Of a stretch of 26,031 nucleotides of DNA, positions 14,850 through 23,311 are shown one piece after another. Under the pieces are notes generated by a model. That model did no database searches. It saw nothing but the letters and a program-made list of their open reading frames with translations, and was not told where the DNA came from. This stretch comes from Firmicutes bacterium UBA5420. GTDB taxonomy: Bacteria > Bacillota > Limnochordia > Darwinibacteriales > Darwinibacteriaceae. How positions within the stretch are numbered: the first letter of the stretch is position 1; the number at the start of each line of letters is the position of its first letter. The DNA is taken from NCBI GenBank assembly GCA_002409455.1, contig DHNI01000085.1, forward strand, positions 1,023 through 27,053, given 5' to 3'. A program made the position numbers and the translations under genes.

Positions 14850-15829
14850 CCCTGCTCCCCCTGTTCGCTTAAATGTCGCGGCGACTCTCCCGTTCTATTC
14901 TTTAGCACCCACTCACGATTTTTCACAATCGCTTTCCCGATCTCATCCACCGCATTCATAATCCACATGTAGGTTTGGGTGTTCGGTTCGTAATTGGCCT
15001 CACCGAAGGAATGAACTCTGCCCTGCTTTTGCAGCTCATTAACTTGAGCAAACTCCTCCCTTGAACCTCTAGAATAGACACCAAAGGTTCTCCCCCCGTT
15101 TTGATTCACGAGGGAAAACACGGGAACATCACTGGGGCCATCGGCTACATAGATCATGTTTTGAAAGGGAATACGCCGATCTTCTTTAGGAATATTGGTG
15201 TTGACGTCAATATCTCTAATCTTGTTAACACCCTTGTTAATCTCAAAAATTGCCCTGGTCTTTGTGGTATTATCAATGATATAACTAATATCTTGAATTG
15301 TAGCATCGCCATCGTCGACTTGGGGCACGTTTTGCTTTAGATAGCCTGGAGGAAAGCGATGTTCCACAAACTCACAGGCCCAAATACCTTCGGTATGTTC
15401 AGCTATCTTGCTGCCCAGAATCACCTGCCTAAGTCCTGTACTAACAATATAGTGTTCCACTTTGATATCATATTTACTAAACAGTGGATTGTTTGCTGCA
15501 TGTGCCTTTACCGCAGGGAAAAACTCTGGCAACCCAGGATAGAACTCCAATTCTCCTCCTAGTTCACGCAAGATTCGGTTATTTAATCCCTTGAAAACCC
15601 CACCCCGTACATAAGCCAAAATGTGATTCAAGTAGATGCTATCCACCGCCACCATTTCCTGCCCGTCACGTGTGAGATGCTTAGGAAGCGCATTCACCTC
15701 GCGCCAAAATGTGCGTCCATCAACATTATAGCGTTTAAACAGCGGATCTTGCATATAACCGGGAATGAGGGTTTTGTCAAAGTCCCAGATTACGGCAATA
15801 TTGGTCTGCGTAAAGATATTTGAAACCAT
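14846..15829 (-). CDS. HAD-superfamily hydrolase (phosphatase-like), substrate unknown
   Basis: A 327-residue haloacid dehalogenase-fold protein. Motif I is DFDKT (16-20: nucleophile Asp16, acid/base Asp18), motif II lies in IVSTG (128-132) and motif IV in VADGPSD (228-234: Asp230 and Asp234 for Mg2+). A long helical cap occupies about residues 21-120, and an extra segment lies between motifs II and IV. It is probably a phosphomonoesterase acting on a small phosphorylated compound; the sequence does not show which. The start ATG at 15827-15829 has GGAGG 8 nt upstream and lies 12 bases below the sfsA stop. Coupled by GTGA overlap to a kinase, it may act on the same metabolite in the reverse direction. 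Confidence 0.82.
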   Translation of the reverse strand: MVSNIFTQTNIAVIWDFDKTLIPGYMQDPLFKRYNVDGRTFWREVNALPKHLTRDGQEMVAVDSIYLNHILAYVRGGVFKGLNNRILRELGGELEFYPGLPEFFPAVKAHAANNPLFSKYDIKVEHYIVSTGLRQVILGSKIAEHTEGIWACEFVEHRFPPGYLKQNVPQVDDGDATIQDISYIIDNTTKTRAIFEINKGVNKIRDIDVNTNIPKEDRRIPFQNMIYVADGPSDVPVFSLVNQNGGRTFGVYSRGSREEFAQVNELQKQGRVHSFGEANYEPNTQTYMWIMNAVDEIGKAIVKNREWVLKNRTGESPRHLSEQGEQG

Positions 15830-15841
15830 TTGACCAACCTC

Positions 15842-16567
15842 CTACGAAAAATCAATTCGAAGTTTCCGTCCCCATGTAATACCAGTTACGTCCACTAAAG
15901 AATTATAGACAAGTAGCCTGACGCCATGATTATCCGCAGTTTTTAAGGCACTAGCAAAGGCAGGATCGATATGCGTAGCCGGTTTAAACCTTTTTCCATC
16001 AGCTCTTTGCACAACAAAGAGCACAGCGGTCTCATAATCACCTTCTGCCTGAAACCGGGTCAGCTCTTGAACATGACGCTTACCCCTTTCAGTGACAGCA
16101 TCGGGAAACATAGCTATCCCATCTTCAACTAAGGTGCAACTCTTGACCTCCAAGAGAAGTCGCTTACCTTGGGAATTCTCTAGGCAAAAATCCCATCGAG
16201 ATCTACCTACCGTATACTCCGCCCGCTTGCGATCCCAACCTGCCAGCTCTGGTATAGCCCCTTTTTCTAGAGCCTGAGCTGTTAGGCGATTTGCCAAGGT
16301 GGATTGTAGAGATACTAAAGTAACACCGTCAGGCGCTAAAACGAGGCTTGCAGACCACTTCGTTTTGCGCTTGTAATTGTCTACTGGCCGCAAATAAACT
16401 ACGGCCTCTGGCAGTAAGAGCTCTTTCAAACGTCCAGGATCCGCCAAATGCGCTTGGACTTCTTCACCGCTACCATTTAGGCGACACCGCACAATAAAAC
16501 GATTGGGGCGGTCAAGGAAAGAGGCTCTGACTAGATCAGCGAACTTGATGCAAATCGAATCCTGCAC
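15842..16567 (-). CDS. sfsA: SfsA family DNA/RNA nuclease (sugar fermentation stimulation protein)
   Basis: A 241-residue protein with an N-terminal OB-like region (HLADPGRLKELL) and a C-terminal PD-(D/E)XK nuclease-like domain, shown by SRWDFCLE, LLLEVKSCTL (the E-x-K motif) and FPDAVTERGKRHVQEL. E. coli SfsA was first linked to maltose metabolism and is classed by fold as a nuclease; the physiological role stays unclear. I chose the GTG at 16565-16567, which has AAAGGAGG 7 nt upstream and gives the usual family length (about 230-240). The in-frame ATG at 16702 would add 45 codons and overlap the divergent cca start. It heads the leftward sfsA-HAD-kinase-methyltransferase unit. Confidence 0.9.
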   Translation of the reverse strand: MQDSICIKFADLVRASFLDRPNRFIVRCRLNGSGEEVQAHLADPGRLKELLLPEAVVYLRPVDNYKRKTKWSASLVLAPDGVTLVSLQSTLANRLTAQALEKGAIPELAGWDRKRAEYTVGRSRWDFCLENSQGKRLLLEVKSCTLVEDGIAMFPDAVTERGKRHVQELTRFQAEGDYETAVLFVVQRADGKRFKPATHIDPAFASALKTADNHGVRLLVYNSLVDVTGITWGRKLRIDFS

Positions 16568-16630
16568 CCGGAGCCCTCCTTTCACATGGCGTACTAATAC
16601 AGTTCCCCATAAATGGTAACATTCCTTCGC

Positions 16631-16636
16631 ATTATA
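16631..16636 (-). promoter_or_regulatory. Possible -10 element for sfsA in the sfsA/cca divergent gap
   Basis: A perfect TATAAT on the minus strand lies about 63 bases before the sfsA GTG. No good -35 box is found at 16-18 bases, so this is only a candidate. I see no clear promoter for cca in the same 127-bp gap. Confidence 0.3.
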
Positions 16637-16694
16637 GGAAAAGGGCAAGTAAATGGCGAAACAAGTATCCGCAAGATGCAAAGGAGGAACATTG

Positions 16695-18029
16695 ATGCGC
16701 ATTGCTATTCCCCCGCTAGTCCTTAAGGCATGTGAGACTTTAACTGAACACGGCTACCAGGCGTATCTAGTAGGCGGAGCGATTCGCGATAGTTATCTTG
16801 GCCAAGAACCAACTGACTGGGATATCACCACAGACGCTACACCGACAGAGGTAGAGGCGTTATTTGATCGATCGATCCCTACAGGAAAACAGTTTGGAAC
16901 TGTCACTGTGCTTCTAGAGAACATGCCTCTAGAGATCACAACTATGCGCCGAGATGGCCCCTATAGCGACAAACGCCATCCAGATTACACTACATTCACG
17001 GCGCATCTAAAAGACGATCTCAAAAGGCGGGATTTTACAGTTAATGCGCTGGCCTATGATCCTCTGGCTAAGAAAATGATCGATCCCTTCTCGGGGATTC
17101 GACATCTCAAAAAGAGACTTTTAGTCACGGTGGGCAAGCCAGCCGATCGTTTCACAGAGGATCCCCTGCGCATGCTTCGTCTCGTGCGTTTTCAGTCTAC
17201 CTTAGGGTTTCGAATCGAAAAGAAAACCAGACTAACTCTTCCAGAATTAGCCCGGTTGATGGCGAACGTGAGTCCAGAACGTATTCTCAGCGAGTTAAAC
17301 AAAATGCTTCTAGGCAGAGAACTGTTCATAAGCCTGCAAACACTCTATACAAGTGGCTTGATGGGGGAAATCATCCCCGAATTGGCCGCAGGCCACAAGG
17401 TTTCACCAGGGCCGAGACATCCTTACGATCTACTCGGTCATTCCATGGCCGCAGCCCATTTTGCTGCCCCCATTTTGCCCTTAAAATGGGCCGCTCTACT
17501 CCATGATGTGGGAAAACTGCAGTCGTCAAAACGCGATCACGCCAAGATCAGTGCCAACTGGGCCAAGAAGATCCTCCGGCGATTACGAGCCAGTAATGAC
17601 CTCACGGAGAAGGTATCAACTCTCATCACCCACCATATGTTTGCTGTCCATCCACATTCTTCCGATAGAGAAATCCGACGTTTTCTTGCTCTAGTGGGCC
17701 CAGAAACTGCCTATGATCTAGTCAAACTACGCCAAGCAGATATGGCAGGCATGAATGTGAACCCCCGCCATATTCTCTCCTTTGGGCAAAGGCTTGAGGC
17801 AAGATTTAATGACGTACTAGCGCAAGAACATGCGCTGACGATTAAAGACTTGAGCCTCGATGGGCATGGACTTATGCGGGCCCTTGATCTAAAACCAGGG
17901 CCACTGGTGGGTGAAATCCTTCAGTACTTACTAGATCAAGTATGGGATGATCCCTCCCTTAATCAACCACAGCAGCTAAAGGCGCTGGCTCAAAGCTATC
18001 TAGCGTCATTACCACAAAATCACAAATGA
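16695..18029 (+). CDS. cca: CCA tRNA nucleotidyltransferase with HD domain
   Basis: A 444-residue class II nucleotidyltransferase that builds or repairs the 3'-CCA end of tRNA. Motifs are LVGGAIRDSYLG (25-36, nucleotide-binding GG and RD), metal-binding aspartates in DWD (41-43), and RRDFTVNALAYDP. A C-terminal HD domain follows (AALLHDVGK, THHMF), typical of the longer bacterial CCA/poly(A)-polymerase relatives; without biochemistry a poly(A) polymerase or A-adding-only role cannot be excluded. The start ATG at 16695 follows AAAGGAGG at 7 nt; the frame is open upstream to 16653, but that stretch lacks a ribosome binding site. It is a single rightward gene between leftward units, and its last 71 bp overlap the convergent acetyltransferase gene. 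Confidence 0.93.
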   Translation: MRIAIPPLVLKACETLTEHGYQAYLVGGAIRDSYLGQEPTDWDITTDATPTEVEALFDRSIPTGKQFGTVTVLLENMPLEITTMRRDGPYSDKRHPDYTTFTAHLKDDLKRRDFTVNALAYDPLAKKMIDPFSGIRHLKKRLLVTVGKPADRFTEDPLRMLRLVRFQSTLGFRIEKKTRLTLPELARLMANVSPERILSELNKMLLGRELFISLQTLYTSGLMGEIIPELAAGHKVSPGPRHPYDLLGHSMAAAHFAAPILPLKWAALLHDVGKLQSSKRDHAKISANWAKKILRRLRASNDLTEKVSTLITHHMFAVHPHSSDREIRRFLALVGPETAYDLVKLRQADMAGMNVNPRHILSFGQRLEARFNDVLAQEHALTIKDLSLDGHGLMRALDLKPGPLVGEILQYLLDQVWDDPSLNQPQQLKALAQSYLASLPQNHK

Positions 18030-18474
18030 CAGTCGAATGCCATGCAATGCGACCTGTTTCTTGAAAGCCTAGACGAGAATAGACCTTAGAAGCCCTTATG
18101 TTGTTGGAGGCTACCGTAAGCCTAAAGCCCTTGAGCCAGCCGTGATGTTTTGCAAAGTGCAAACCCGAGCTAACAAAACTAAGGCCATAACCGTTACCAC
18201 ACCAAGCGGGGTGCATCCCCAAACCCACATCTAAATACTCTTTCGATTGATAAAGCAGATTGTCTTTCTTGCCAACAAGCTGTGCGGCGCCTCCATAGCA
18301 AAAAAAGCCCATGAGCTCCTCATCACAAAAGGTAGCAAAATAGGGGCCGTCGACAAACTTAGCCAATGCTAGGGGCGAGCCATGTACATTGTACACATGA
18401 TAGGGTGCAGGATAGTCCCAAGCGGCAATCTTCAGCGCCATACCAAGGTCCACCTTCTTAAATGCAAACTCCAT
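17959..18474 (-). CDS. GNAT family N-acetyltransferase
   Basis: A 171-residue GNAT protein. The core is VGLGMHPAWCGNGYGLSFV (83-101), in which the acetyl-CoA loop is CGNGYG in place of the more usual R-G-x-G-x-G/A, followed by RLTVASNNIRASKVYSRLGFQETG (118-141), a textbook motif-B region. The acceptor is unknown. The start at 18472-18474 lies 3 bases below the TIM-barrel gene's stop with GGGGGTTAAGG upstream, so it is the last gene of a leftward operon. Its final 71 bp, encoding the FEPAPLAAVVD tail and part of the last strand, lie inside the 3' end of cca on the other strand. Both reading frames are clearly genuine. Confidence 0.85.
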   Translation of the reverse strand: MEFAFKKVDLGMALKIAAWDYPAPYHVYNVHGSPLALAKFVDGPYFATFCDEELMGFFCYGGAAQLVGKKDNLLYQSKEYLDVGLGMHPAWCGNGYGLSFVSSGLHFAKHHGWLKGFRLTVASNNIRASKVYSRLGFQETGRIAWHSTVICDFVVMTLDSFEPAPLAAVVD

Positions 18475-18477
18475 ACC

Positions 18478-19248
18478 TTAACCCCCGTTATAGGGCAAAT
18501 AGCCATGGCTCTCCAACCAGAACAGAGAATCTTCCAAGTTCTCAGGACCCACTTCTAAGGCCCAAATGGCCTCGGAAGCCGATTGTTCAAGGTCAAAGCA
18601 GATTTGGTCGAGAGGCAAACGTCCTTGCCCTAAAGACAAGTGGGCATCCTGATCGCCTAGGTTGTCGTGAAAATGCACATATCCAATGAGCTCCCCAAGT
18701 TCCTCCACCCATTTTTGAACAGGTGGTTTCCCGTGACAAAAGGCATGGCCCAGATCTAAGCAAGCTTTGAGGTTGGGATGACTTACAGCCCTTAAAACCT
18801 CACCAATTAGCTTTGCATCTACCTCTAGAAGATTTTCTAAATAGAATGTGACTCCTGGATCCTTGGAGGATAAGAATTCCTGCCAAAAATCAATACTACG
18901 CCTGAGCCAACCTCCAAATGTGTTCGTATTGGGAATGTATCCGTGATGCAGAACTACGTGTTCTGCCCCTAGGTGCCGGGCATAGTCATAGGCAAACTGA
19001 AAGCGCTCCCTAGTCACTTGACGAATCAACCCATCGCAACTTCCTGGACTAAGATCTCCAAAAGGCCCGTGAAGGGCTTTTGGCGTAACAGATTCATAGT
19101 GTTCCAGATGGAGCTTGGCTCCATCTGGATGCATGTGAGGATACTCGGGATTAGAGAAAGATTGAATCTCTACACCCAACCCCATCTTGCGGCAGATAGG
19201 AGCCACTTTTTGAGGCTGGGAAGCATCACATAGCAAGACAAAACGCAT
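18478..19248 (-). CDS. Xylose-isomerase-like TIM-barrel protein (sugar phosphate isomerase/epimerase family)
   Basis: A 256-residue AP_endonuc_2/xylose-isomerase-fold protein. Likely metal-site segments are LHHGYIPN, ENLLE (barrel strand 4 Glu), CLDLGHAFCHG (strand 5-6 Asp/His), YVHFHDNLGDQDAH (strand 7) and WALEVG (final Glu), in the order expected for an epimerase/isomerase or endonuclease IV relative. The sequence does not say whether it acts on a sugar or on DNA; the length and the short HFHDN block favour the sugar isomerase side. The start ATG at 19246-19248 has GAGG 7 nt upstream; a GTG one codon earlier is an alternative. It sits 18 bp below the NYN gene and 3 bp above the GNAT. Confidence 0.82.
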   Translation of the reverse strand: MRFVLLCDASQPQKVAPICRKMGLGVEIQSFSNPEYPHMHPDGAKLHLEHYESVTPKALHGPFGDLSPGSCDGLIRQVTRERFQFAYDYARHLGAEHVVLHHGYIPNTNTFGGWLRRSIDFWQEFLSSKDPGVTFYLENLLEVDAKLIGEVLRAVSHPNLKACLDLGHAFCHGKPPVQKWVEELGELIGYVHFHDNLGDQDAHLSLGQGRLPLDQICFDLEQSASEAIWALEVGPENLEDSLFWLESHGYLPYNGG

Positions 19249-19266
19249 CACGTTCCCTCACTTCAC

Positions 19267-20226
19267 CTAACTCGCCACCACTACACTTCTGGCTCGTCCA
19301 TTTTTCTCTGCGGAAGTCTCAGCACTTGGATCAGGGGCTTTAATCTCCACAAATTCCACCATCGTCCCTGGCTTTAAGTGTATGTTCCTTTGTTCTGCTG
19401 GCAAATTCGCTTTTGTGAAAAAGTAATCGCCCTTGTCGGAACGAATAAAGCCATAGTTGGTCATAAAGCGTTTAATCACACCCGTAAGCTTGCTTGAATC
19501 CTCTCGTTCAGGAATCAGCCGCATCCAATATACAGGCGGAGTCTTTCCATTACTCCGCACCTCAAACATATCCGGATAAGAGCGCAAGATATCCAATAAA
19601 TTGGTGTAATTGTAACTTCGGGGGTCAAAGTCAGGATTTTCTCTGCGAATCGACTGACCAAGATGGGCTAGGAGTAGCCATCCATCGCTATCTTCATCGC
19701 TAGCTTCATAAGCCCTGCGTACAATATCTTCCACCGGAACCCGTCCAGGGGACGAAGACTGTTCTTCTTCCGCTTGAACCTTAGAGCTGGTGGAGAAACC
19801 TAGGTTCTCCAGATAAATAAAGCGATTACAGGAGCGAACCAAGATGCTCTTCGTACCCTGGCGTCCTATTCCAGTCACATACATACCATGTTCCCGGAGG
19901 CGTAGTGCTAAGCTATAAAAATCGCTATCACTGGATACAATGCAAAAAGCATTGACTGGATTACGGTTCGTGGACACAATTTCGATGGCATCCATAATCA
20001 AAGCTCCATCGCTGGCGTTCTCGCCATAACGAAATTGCTGGATGGGTCTTACAGGATAACTTTGTAAGAGTTCCTTCCACCCTCCCATATGAGGTTCCGT
20101 CCAATCCCCATATACTCTTGTTAAGATAATTTCGCCAGAGCGATTAATCTCGGCTAGAATTGGCCCTAGAAATCGCGGCGAAATATTCTCACCATCTACC
20201 AAGACGGCAAAATGGTGTTCTGACAT
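19267..20226 (-). CDS. NYN-LOTUS-cold-shock-like RNA-associated protein
   Basis: A 319-residue protein with three RNA-linked modules. Residues 1-143 are a NYN (PIN-like, LabA/DUF88) nuclease domain with the acidic set Asp11/Glu13/Asn14 (VDGENIS), Asp73, Asp79 and Asp100/Asp102 (SSDSDF), so catalysis looks intact. A low-complexity acidic/serine linker (149-162) leads to a LOTUS/OST-HTH domain (about 163-237, with LLAHLGQSIRRENPDFDPRSY and YWMRLI). Residues 246-316 resemble a cold-shock domain: GVIKRFMTNYGFI then DYFFTK, matching the RNP1/RNP2-like strands. It is probably a metal-dependent ribonuclease with its own RNA-binding tail. The start ATG at 20224-20226 has GGGAGG 6 nt upstream, 12 bp below the DUF188 gene. 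Confidence 0.85.
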   Translation of the reverse strand: MSEHHFAVLVDGENISPRFLGPILAEINRSGEIILTRVYGDWTEPHMGGWKELLQSYPVRPIQQFRYGENASDGALIMDAIEIVSTNRNPVNAFCIVSSDSDFYSLALRLREHGMYVTGIGRQGTKSILVRSCNRFIYLENLGFSTSSKVQAEEEQSSSPGRVPVEDIVRRAYEASDEDSDGWLLLAHLGQSIRRENPDFDPRSYNYTNLLDILRSYPDMFEVRSNGKTPPVYWMRLIPEREDSSKLTGVIKRFMTNYGFIRSDKGDYFFTKANLPAEQRNIHLKPGTMVEFVEIKAPDPSAETSAEKNGRARSVVVAS

Positions 20227-20238
20227 AAAAATCCTCCC

Positions 20239-20718
20239 TTATAATTTACTCGTATCACTGTTGTTCGAACCAGCAATGCTGCTGGCCCGTTCAACGAGCT
20301 TCAAAAAACTCTCTTCAAACCTGTGGTCATCCGTAGCGGTGCGAGCCGCGGGCCCTTTCGTACGCCCTCCCGCTCTGCGGTATTTGGCCTTCAGGGAGCG
20401 TTCTTCCAGCAAGAAATCAATATTCCTTTCGGAATAAATGCGCCCAGACGGCGCAATCGCTAACGCACCCTTCCCCAGAACAAGAGCTGCAAGGCCCCAG
20501 TCTTGCGTTACTACAATATCCCCCTTGGCAGCGTGATTCATTACAGCCAGATCTGCTGCATCGGAGCCTTTGCCAACCACAACATGATCCGTATTCTCAA
20601 TATGATGATCCACAGAGGCCACAGTAAGCAGGCGATACTTCCAGATTTTCTTCTGTCTTTGCATTATCTGAAGGCAGGCCCGCGGGCACGCATCCGCATC
20701 TACAACGACCTTAAACAC
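20239..20718 (-). CDS. YaiI/YqxD family (DUF188) PIN-like protein
   Basis: A 159-residue protein of the DUF188 family, recognised by VVVDADACPRACLQIM at the N-terminus, then GSDAADLAVMNHAAKGDIVVTQDWGLAALVL, APSGRIYSERNIDFLL and the basic RRAGGRTKGPAA segment. The conserved aspartates (DADACP, SDAAD, TQD) fit the PIN-like superfamily, to which DUF188 has been assigned, so a nuclease role is plausible but untested. I chose the GTG at 20716-20718 (GGGGTGG 5 nt upstream), which gives the usual length; an in-frame ATG at 20772 would add a Cys-rich non-family extension. Its partner, 12 bp downstream, is another PIN-like nuclease. Confidence 0.88.
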   Translation of the reverse strand: MFKVVVDADACPRACLQIMQRQKKIWKYRLLTVASVDHHIENTDHVVVGKGSDAADLAVMNHAAKGDIVVTQDWGLAALVLGKGALAIAPSGRIYSERNIDFLLEERSLKAKYRRAGGRTKGPAARTATDDHRFEESFLKLVERASSIAGSNNSDTSKL

Positions 20719-20791
20719 TATTTCCACCCCACTGCATATTGAAGTCTTGGCAAGAGCACATAGTAACTGCAAGAGCTACTTTGCACCCATT

Positions 20792-22378
20792 CTAACCAGC
20801 AGTGGGCCCAGCTTTGCGAACTTCAGGTGCTAGATCCGCATACTTGCTCTTGAAATTGTCCTGAAACGCCTTAGCTAATTCCTTAGCTTTAATATCATAC
20901 GCCCCTAGGTCTGCCCAAGTTTGCCTAGGATCCAAGATCTCCGCTGGAACCCCGGGACATATGGTAGGCACTCTAAAGCCAAAGATGGGATCGACGCGTG
21001 TTTCTACGTCATCAAGCTCTCCAGATAAGGCCAACGTCACCATTTGTCTAGTATACTTCAAAGAAATCCTCTCGCCAACCCCGTAAGGTCCACCAGACCA
21101 ACCAGTATTAATCAGATAAACCTTGGCGCCGTATTGGTCAACCCTACTCCTGAGCATTTCGGCATAGGCCAGAGGGCTCAGGGGCAGGAAGGGTTCACCA
21201 AAACAGGCAGAAAATGTTGCCTCAGGCTGTTGGATACCCCGTTCGGTGCCTGCAAGTTTGCTCGTATAGCCAGAAATAAAGTGATACATGATCTGCTCAT
21301 CTTCTAATATGCTAATAGGCGGTAACACGCCAAAGGCATCGGCAGTCAAAAAGACCACGGCTTTAGGATGGCCAGCCATGCTCGGATCCACTCGTCCAGG
21401 AATATAGTCTAGGGGATAAGCACACCTTGTATTCTCAGTCAAGGATCCATCGTTGTAATCAGCAATACGATCGCTGGGATCCAAAACCACATTTTCTAAC
21501 ACTGATCCAAATCGAATTGCATCCCAAATTTGCGGTTCATGCTCCCGAGAGAGATTGATACATTTTGCGTAACAACCACCTTCAAGGTTAAAAATGCCTC
21601 GCGTAGACCAACCATGTTCGTCATCGCCGACTAACTGCCGCTTGGGATCGGCTGAAAGAGTCGTCTTGCCTGTTCCAGAAAGACCAAAAAAGAGTGCTGT
21701 CCTACCATCTTGTCCCACATTAGCTGAACAGTGCATTGGCAAAACACCTTGCGCGGGAAGCAAGTAGTTCATAACCGAGAAAATGGATTTCTTGATTTCG
21801 CCGGCATAAGCACTGCCACCGATTAGTACAACTCTTTCTTTAAAGGAGACCACGACAAAAGCCTCTGAATTTGTACCATGGCGTTCAGGAACCGCTGTGA
21901 GGCCTGGCACGGCTATGACAGTAAACTGGGGTTTGTGCGATCCTAGCTCGTCGCTCGAAGGACGTATGAATAGCTGACGCGAAAAAAGGTTTTGCCACGC
22001 ATACTCATTGACCACTCGCAAGGACATTTGATGCTCGGGATCCGCCCCCACGTAGCCATCGAATACAAATAGCTCATCAAGCTCCTTAAGATAGTCTAAG
22101 GTGATCTCAAAGATCGCTTCAAACTGCTCCTCACTAAAAGGAACATTTACAGGTCCCCATGCTACCGTATCACGGGTAACGTCATCTTCCACGATGAACT
22201 TGTCCTTTGGTGATCGACCTGTGTATTTCCCTGTTGATGTCGAAAAAGCGCCTGTGGAGGAGAACCTCCCTTCTCCTTTTTGGATAGCCGCCTCTGCTAG
22301 TTGCGCTGCAGATAAATTAAAACGGGTATTAGATCGATTTAGAACTGCTTCCAATCTCAACGATGCTTTCTCTCCCAT
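20792..22378 (-). CDS. pckA: Phosphoenolpyruvate carboxykinase (ATP)
   Basis: A 528-residue ATP-type PEPCK that interconverts oxaloacetate + ATP and PEP + CO2 + ADP, the entry to gluconeogenesis or, in CO2-rich anaerobes, a carboxylating route toward C4 acids. The signature P-loop GLSGTGKT (232-239) and the kinase-2 region LVGDDEHGW (249-257) are intact; TGRSPKDKF (53-61) is the substrate loop, and KSIFSVMNYLLP precedes the metal-site region. Length is typical of the ATP form. The start ATG at 22376-22378 has AAGGAGG 12 nt upstream, an unusually long spacing, but no closer start exists in frame; a far upstream ATG at 22423 overlaps degV. It sits between degV and the DUF188 gene in a leftward run. 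Confidence 0.96.
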   Translation of the reverse strand: MGEKASLRLEAVLNRSNTRFNLSAAQLAEAAIQKGEGRFSSTGAFSTSTGKYTGRSPKDKFIVEDDVTRDTVAWGPVNVPFSEEQFEAIFEITLDYLKELDELFVFDGYVGADPEHQMSLRVVNEYAWQNLFSRQLFIRPSSDELGSHKPQFTVIAVPGLTAVPERHGTNSEAFVVVSFKERVVLIGGSAYAGEIKKSIFSVMNYLLPAQGVLPMHCSANVGQDGRTALFFGLSGTGKTTLSADPKRQLVGDDEHGWSTRGIFNLEGGCYAKCINLSREHEPQIWDAIRFGSVLENVVLDPSDRIADYNDGSLTENTRCAYPLDYIPGRVDPSMAGHPKAVVFLTADAFGVLPPISILEDEQIMYHFISGYTSKLAGTERGIQQPEATFSACFGEPFLPLSPLAYAEMLRSRVDQYGAKVYLINTGWSGGPYGVGERISLKYTRQMVTLALSGELDDVETRVDPIFGFRVPTICPGVPAEILDPRQTWADLGAYDIKAKELAKAFQDNFKSKYADLAPEVRKAGPTAG

Positions 22379-22403
22379 TTGCGAAATGTACCTCCTTAAG
22401 ATA

Positions 22404-23252
22404 TTAATCTGGCTGATAGACAACGAACCCTAACGTGCCAGGTCCGGTGTGCACGCCAATCACAGGACTTACATGACTCATTAGCACTTCTCCGACATTA
22501 CCATGCCTCTTGACGCGTTCCATAAGCTCTTGCGCTTCTTCAAGGGCAGCACCATGACATACTGCCACGTTATGCATAGGTCTGGCCAAATGCCCTTTAA
22601 TTGTCTCAAAAAGACGTTCAACAGACTTTTTGCGTCCCCTTACCGTGGCATGGGTCGTGTAAACCCCTTCTTCATTGACGGTTATGATTGGTTTGAGATT
22701 TAACATCTGCCCCAATGCACCTTTTACTTTCCCAATTCTCCCCCCCTTCGTGAGATATTCTAAGGTTTCAAGGACAAAATAAACTTTCATCTTGCCTAGA
22801 ATCTTCTGCACATGATTACACACAGCATCAAAACTGCCATTTTGAGCCAACTTCCGGGCAGCCTCAATCACTGTATAGCCTAACCCCATAGAGATGTTCT
22901 TGGAATCAACGACTTTAACCACCAAATCATCCACTTGTCGTGCTAGATTCTCGATCAGCTGCCCTGTTCCACTTAACCCTGATGATATGTGAATAGCCAA
23001 AACATGGGTAAATCCTTCCTTCTTTAAACGCTCAAACAAGTCAAGCACATCACCGGGTGCTGGCAAGGATGTGCTTGGGATTTCAATGGGTAATCGCCTG
23101 TACACTTCTTCTGCCGTTATGTCCACCTGATCTTTATATTCATTGTCTTTATACAAAACTCTAAGCGGAACTACTTGAATATCATATTGATCCACGATGT
23201 GCTTTGGAATATCACTTGTACTGTCCGTCATGATCGCAATCTTTTCGTTCAT
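22404..23252 (-). CDS. DegV family fatty-acid-binding protein
   Basis: A 282-residue DegV protein. The N-terminal IMTDSTSDIP and SSGLSGTGQ loops bind the fatty-acid carboxylate, followed by KVVDSKNISMGLG, the central YLTKGGRIGKVKGALG and the C-terminal HVSPVIGVHTGPGTLG, all in family order. In Bacillota, homologues present fatty acids to the FakA kinase, making acyl-phosphates for phospholipid synthesis; no fakA is next to it here. The start ATG at 23250-23252 follows GGAGGGGG; an earlier in-frame ATG (23279) would add nine basic residues from the untranslated region. It lies 25 bp above pckA. Confidence 0.93.
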   Translation of the reverse strand: MNEKIAIMTDSTSDIPKHIVDQYDIQVVPLRVLYKDNEYKDQVDITAEEVYRRLPIEIPSTSLPAPGDVLDLFERLKKEGFTHVLAIHISSGLSGTGQLIENLARQVDDLVVKVVDSKNISMGLGYTVIEAARKLAQNGSFDAVCNHVQKILGKMKVYFVLETLEYLTKGGRIGKVKGALGQMLNLKPIITVNEEGVYTTHATVRGRKKSVERLFETIKGHLARPMHNVAVCHGAALEEAQELMERVKRHGNVGEVLMSHVSPVIGVHTGPGTLGFVVYQPD

Positions 23253-23311
23253 CTTCGACCCCCTCCGTCTAACACTCATATATCAATTTCCTCACAAAAA
23301 CGATAAACCCT

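Noticed and set aside
17469..17490. Perfect 8-bp inverted repeat (CCCATTTT / AAAATGGG) with a 6-base loop
   Set aside because: It lies inside the HD-domain coding region of cca with no T-run after it; most likely a chance consequence of the codons.
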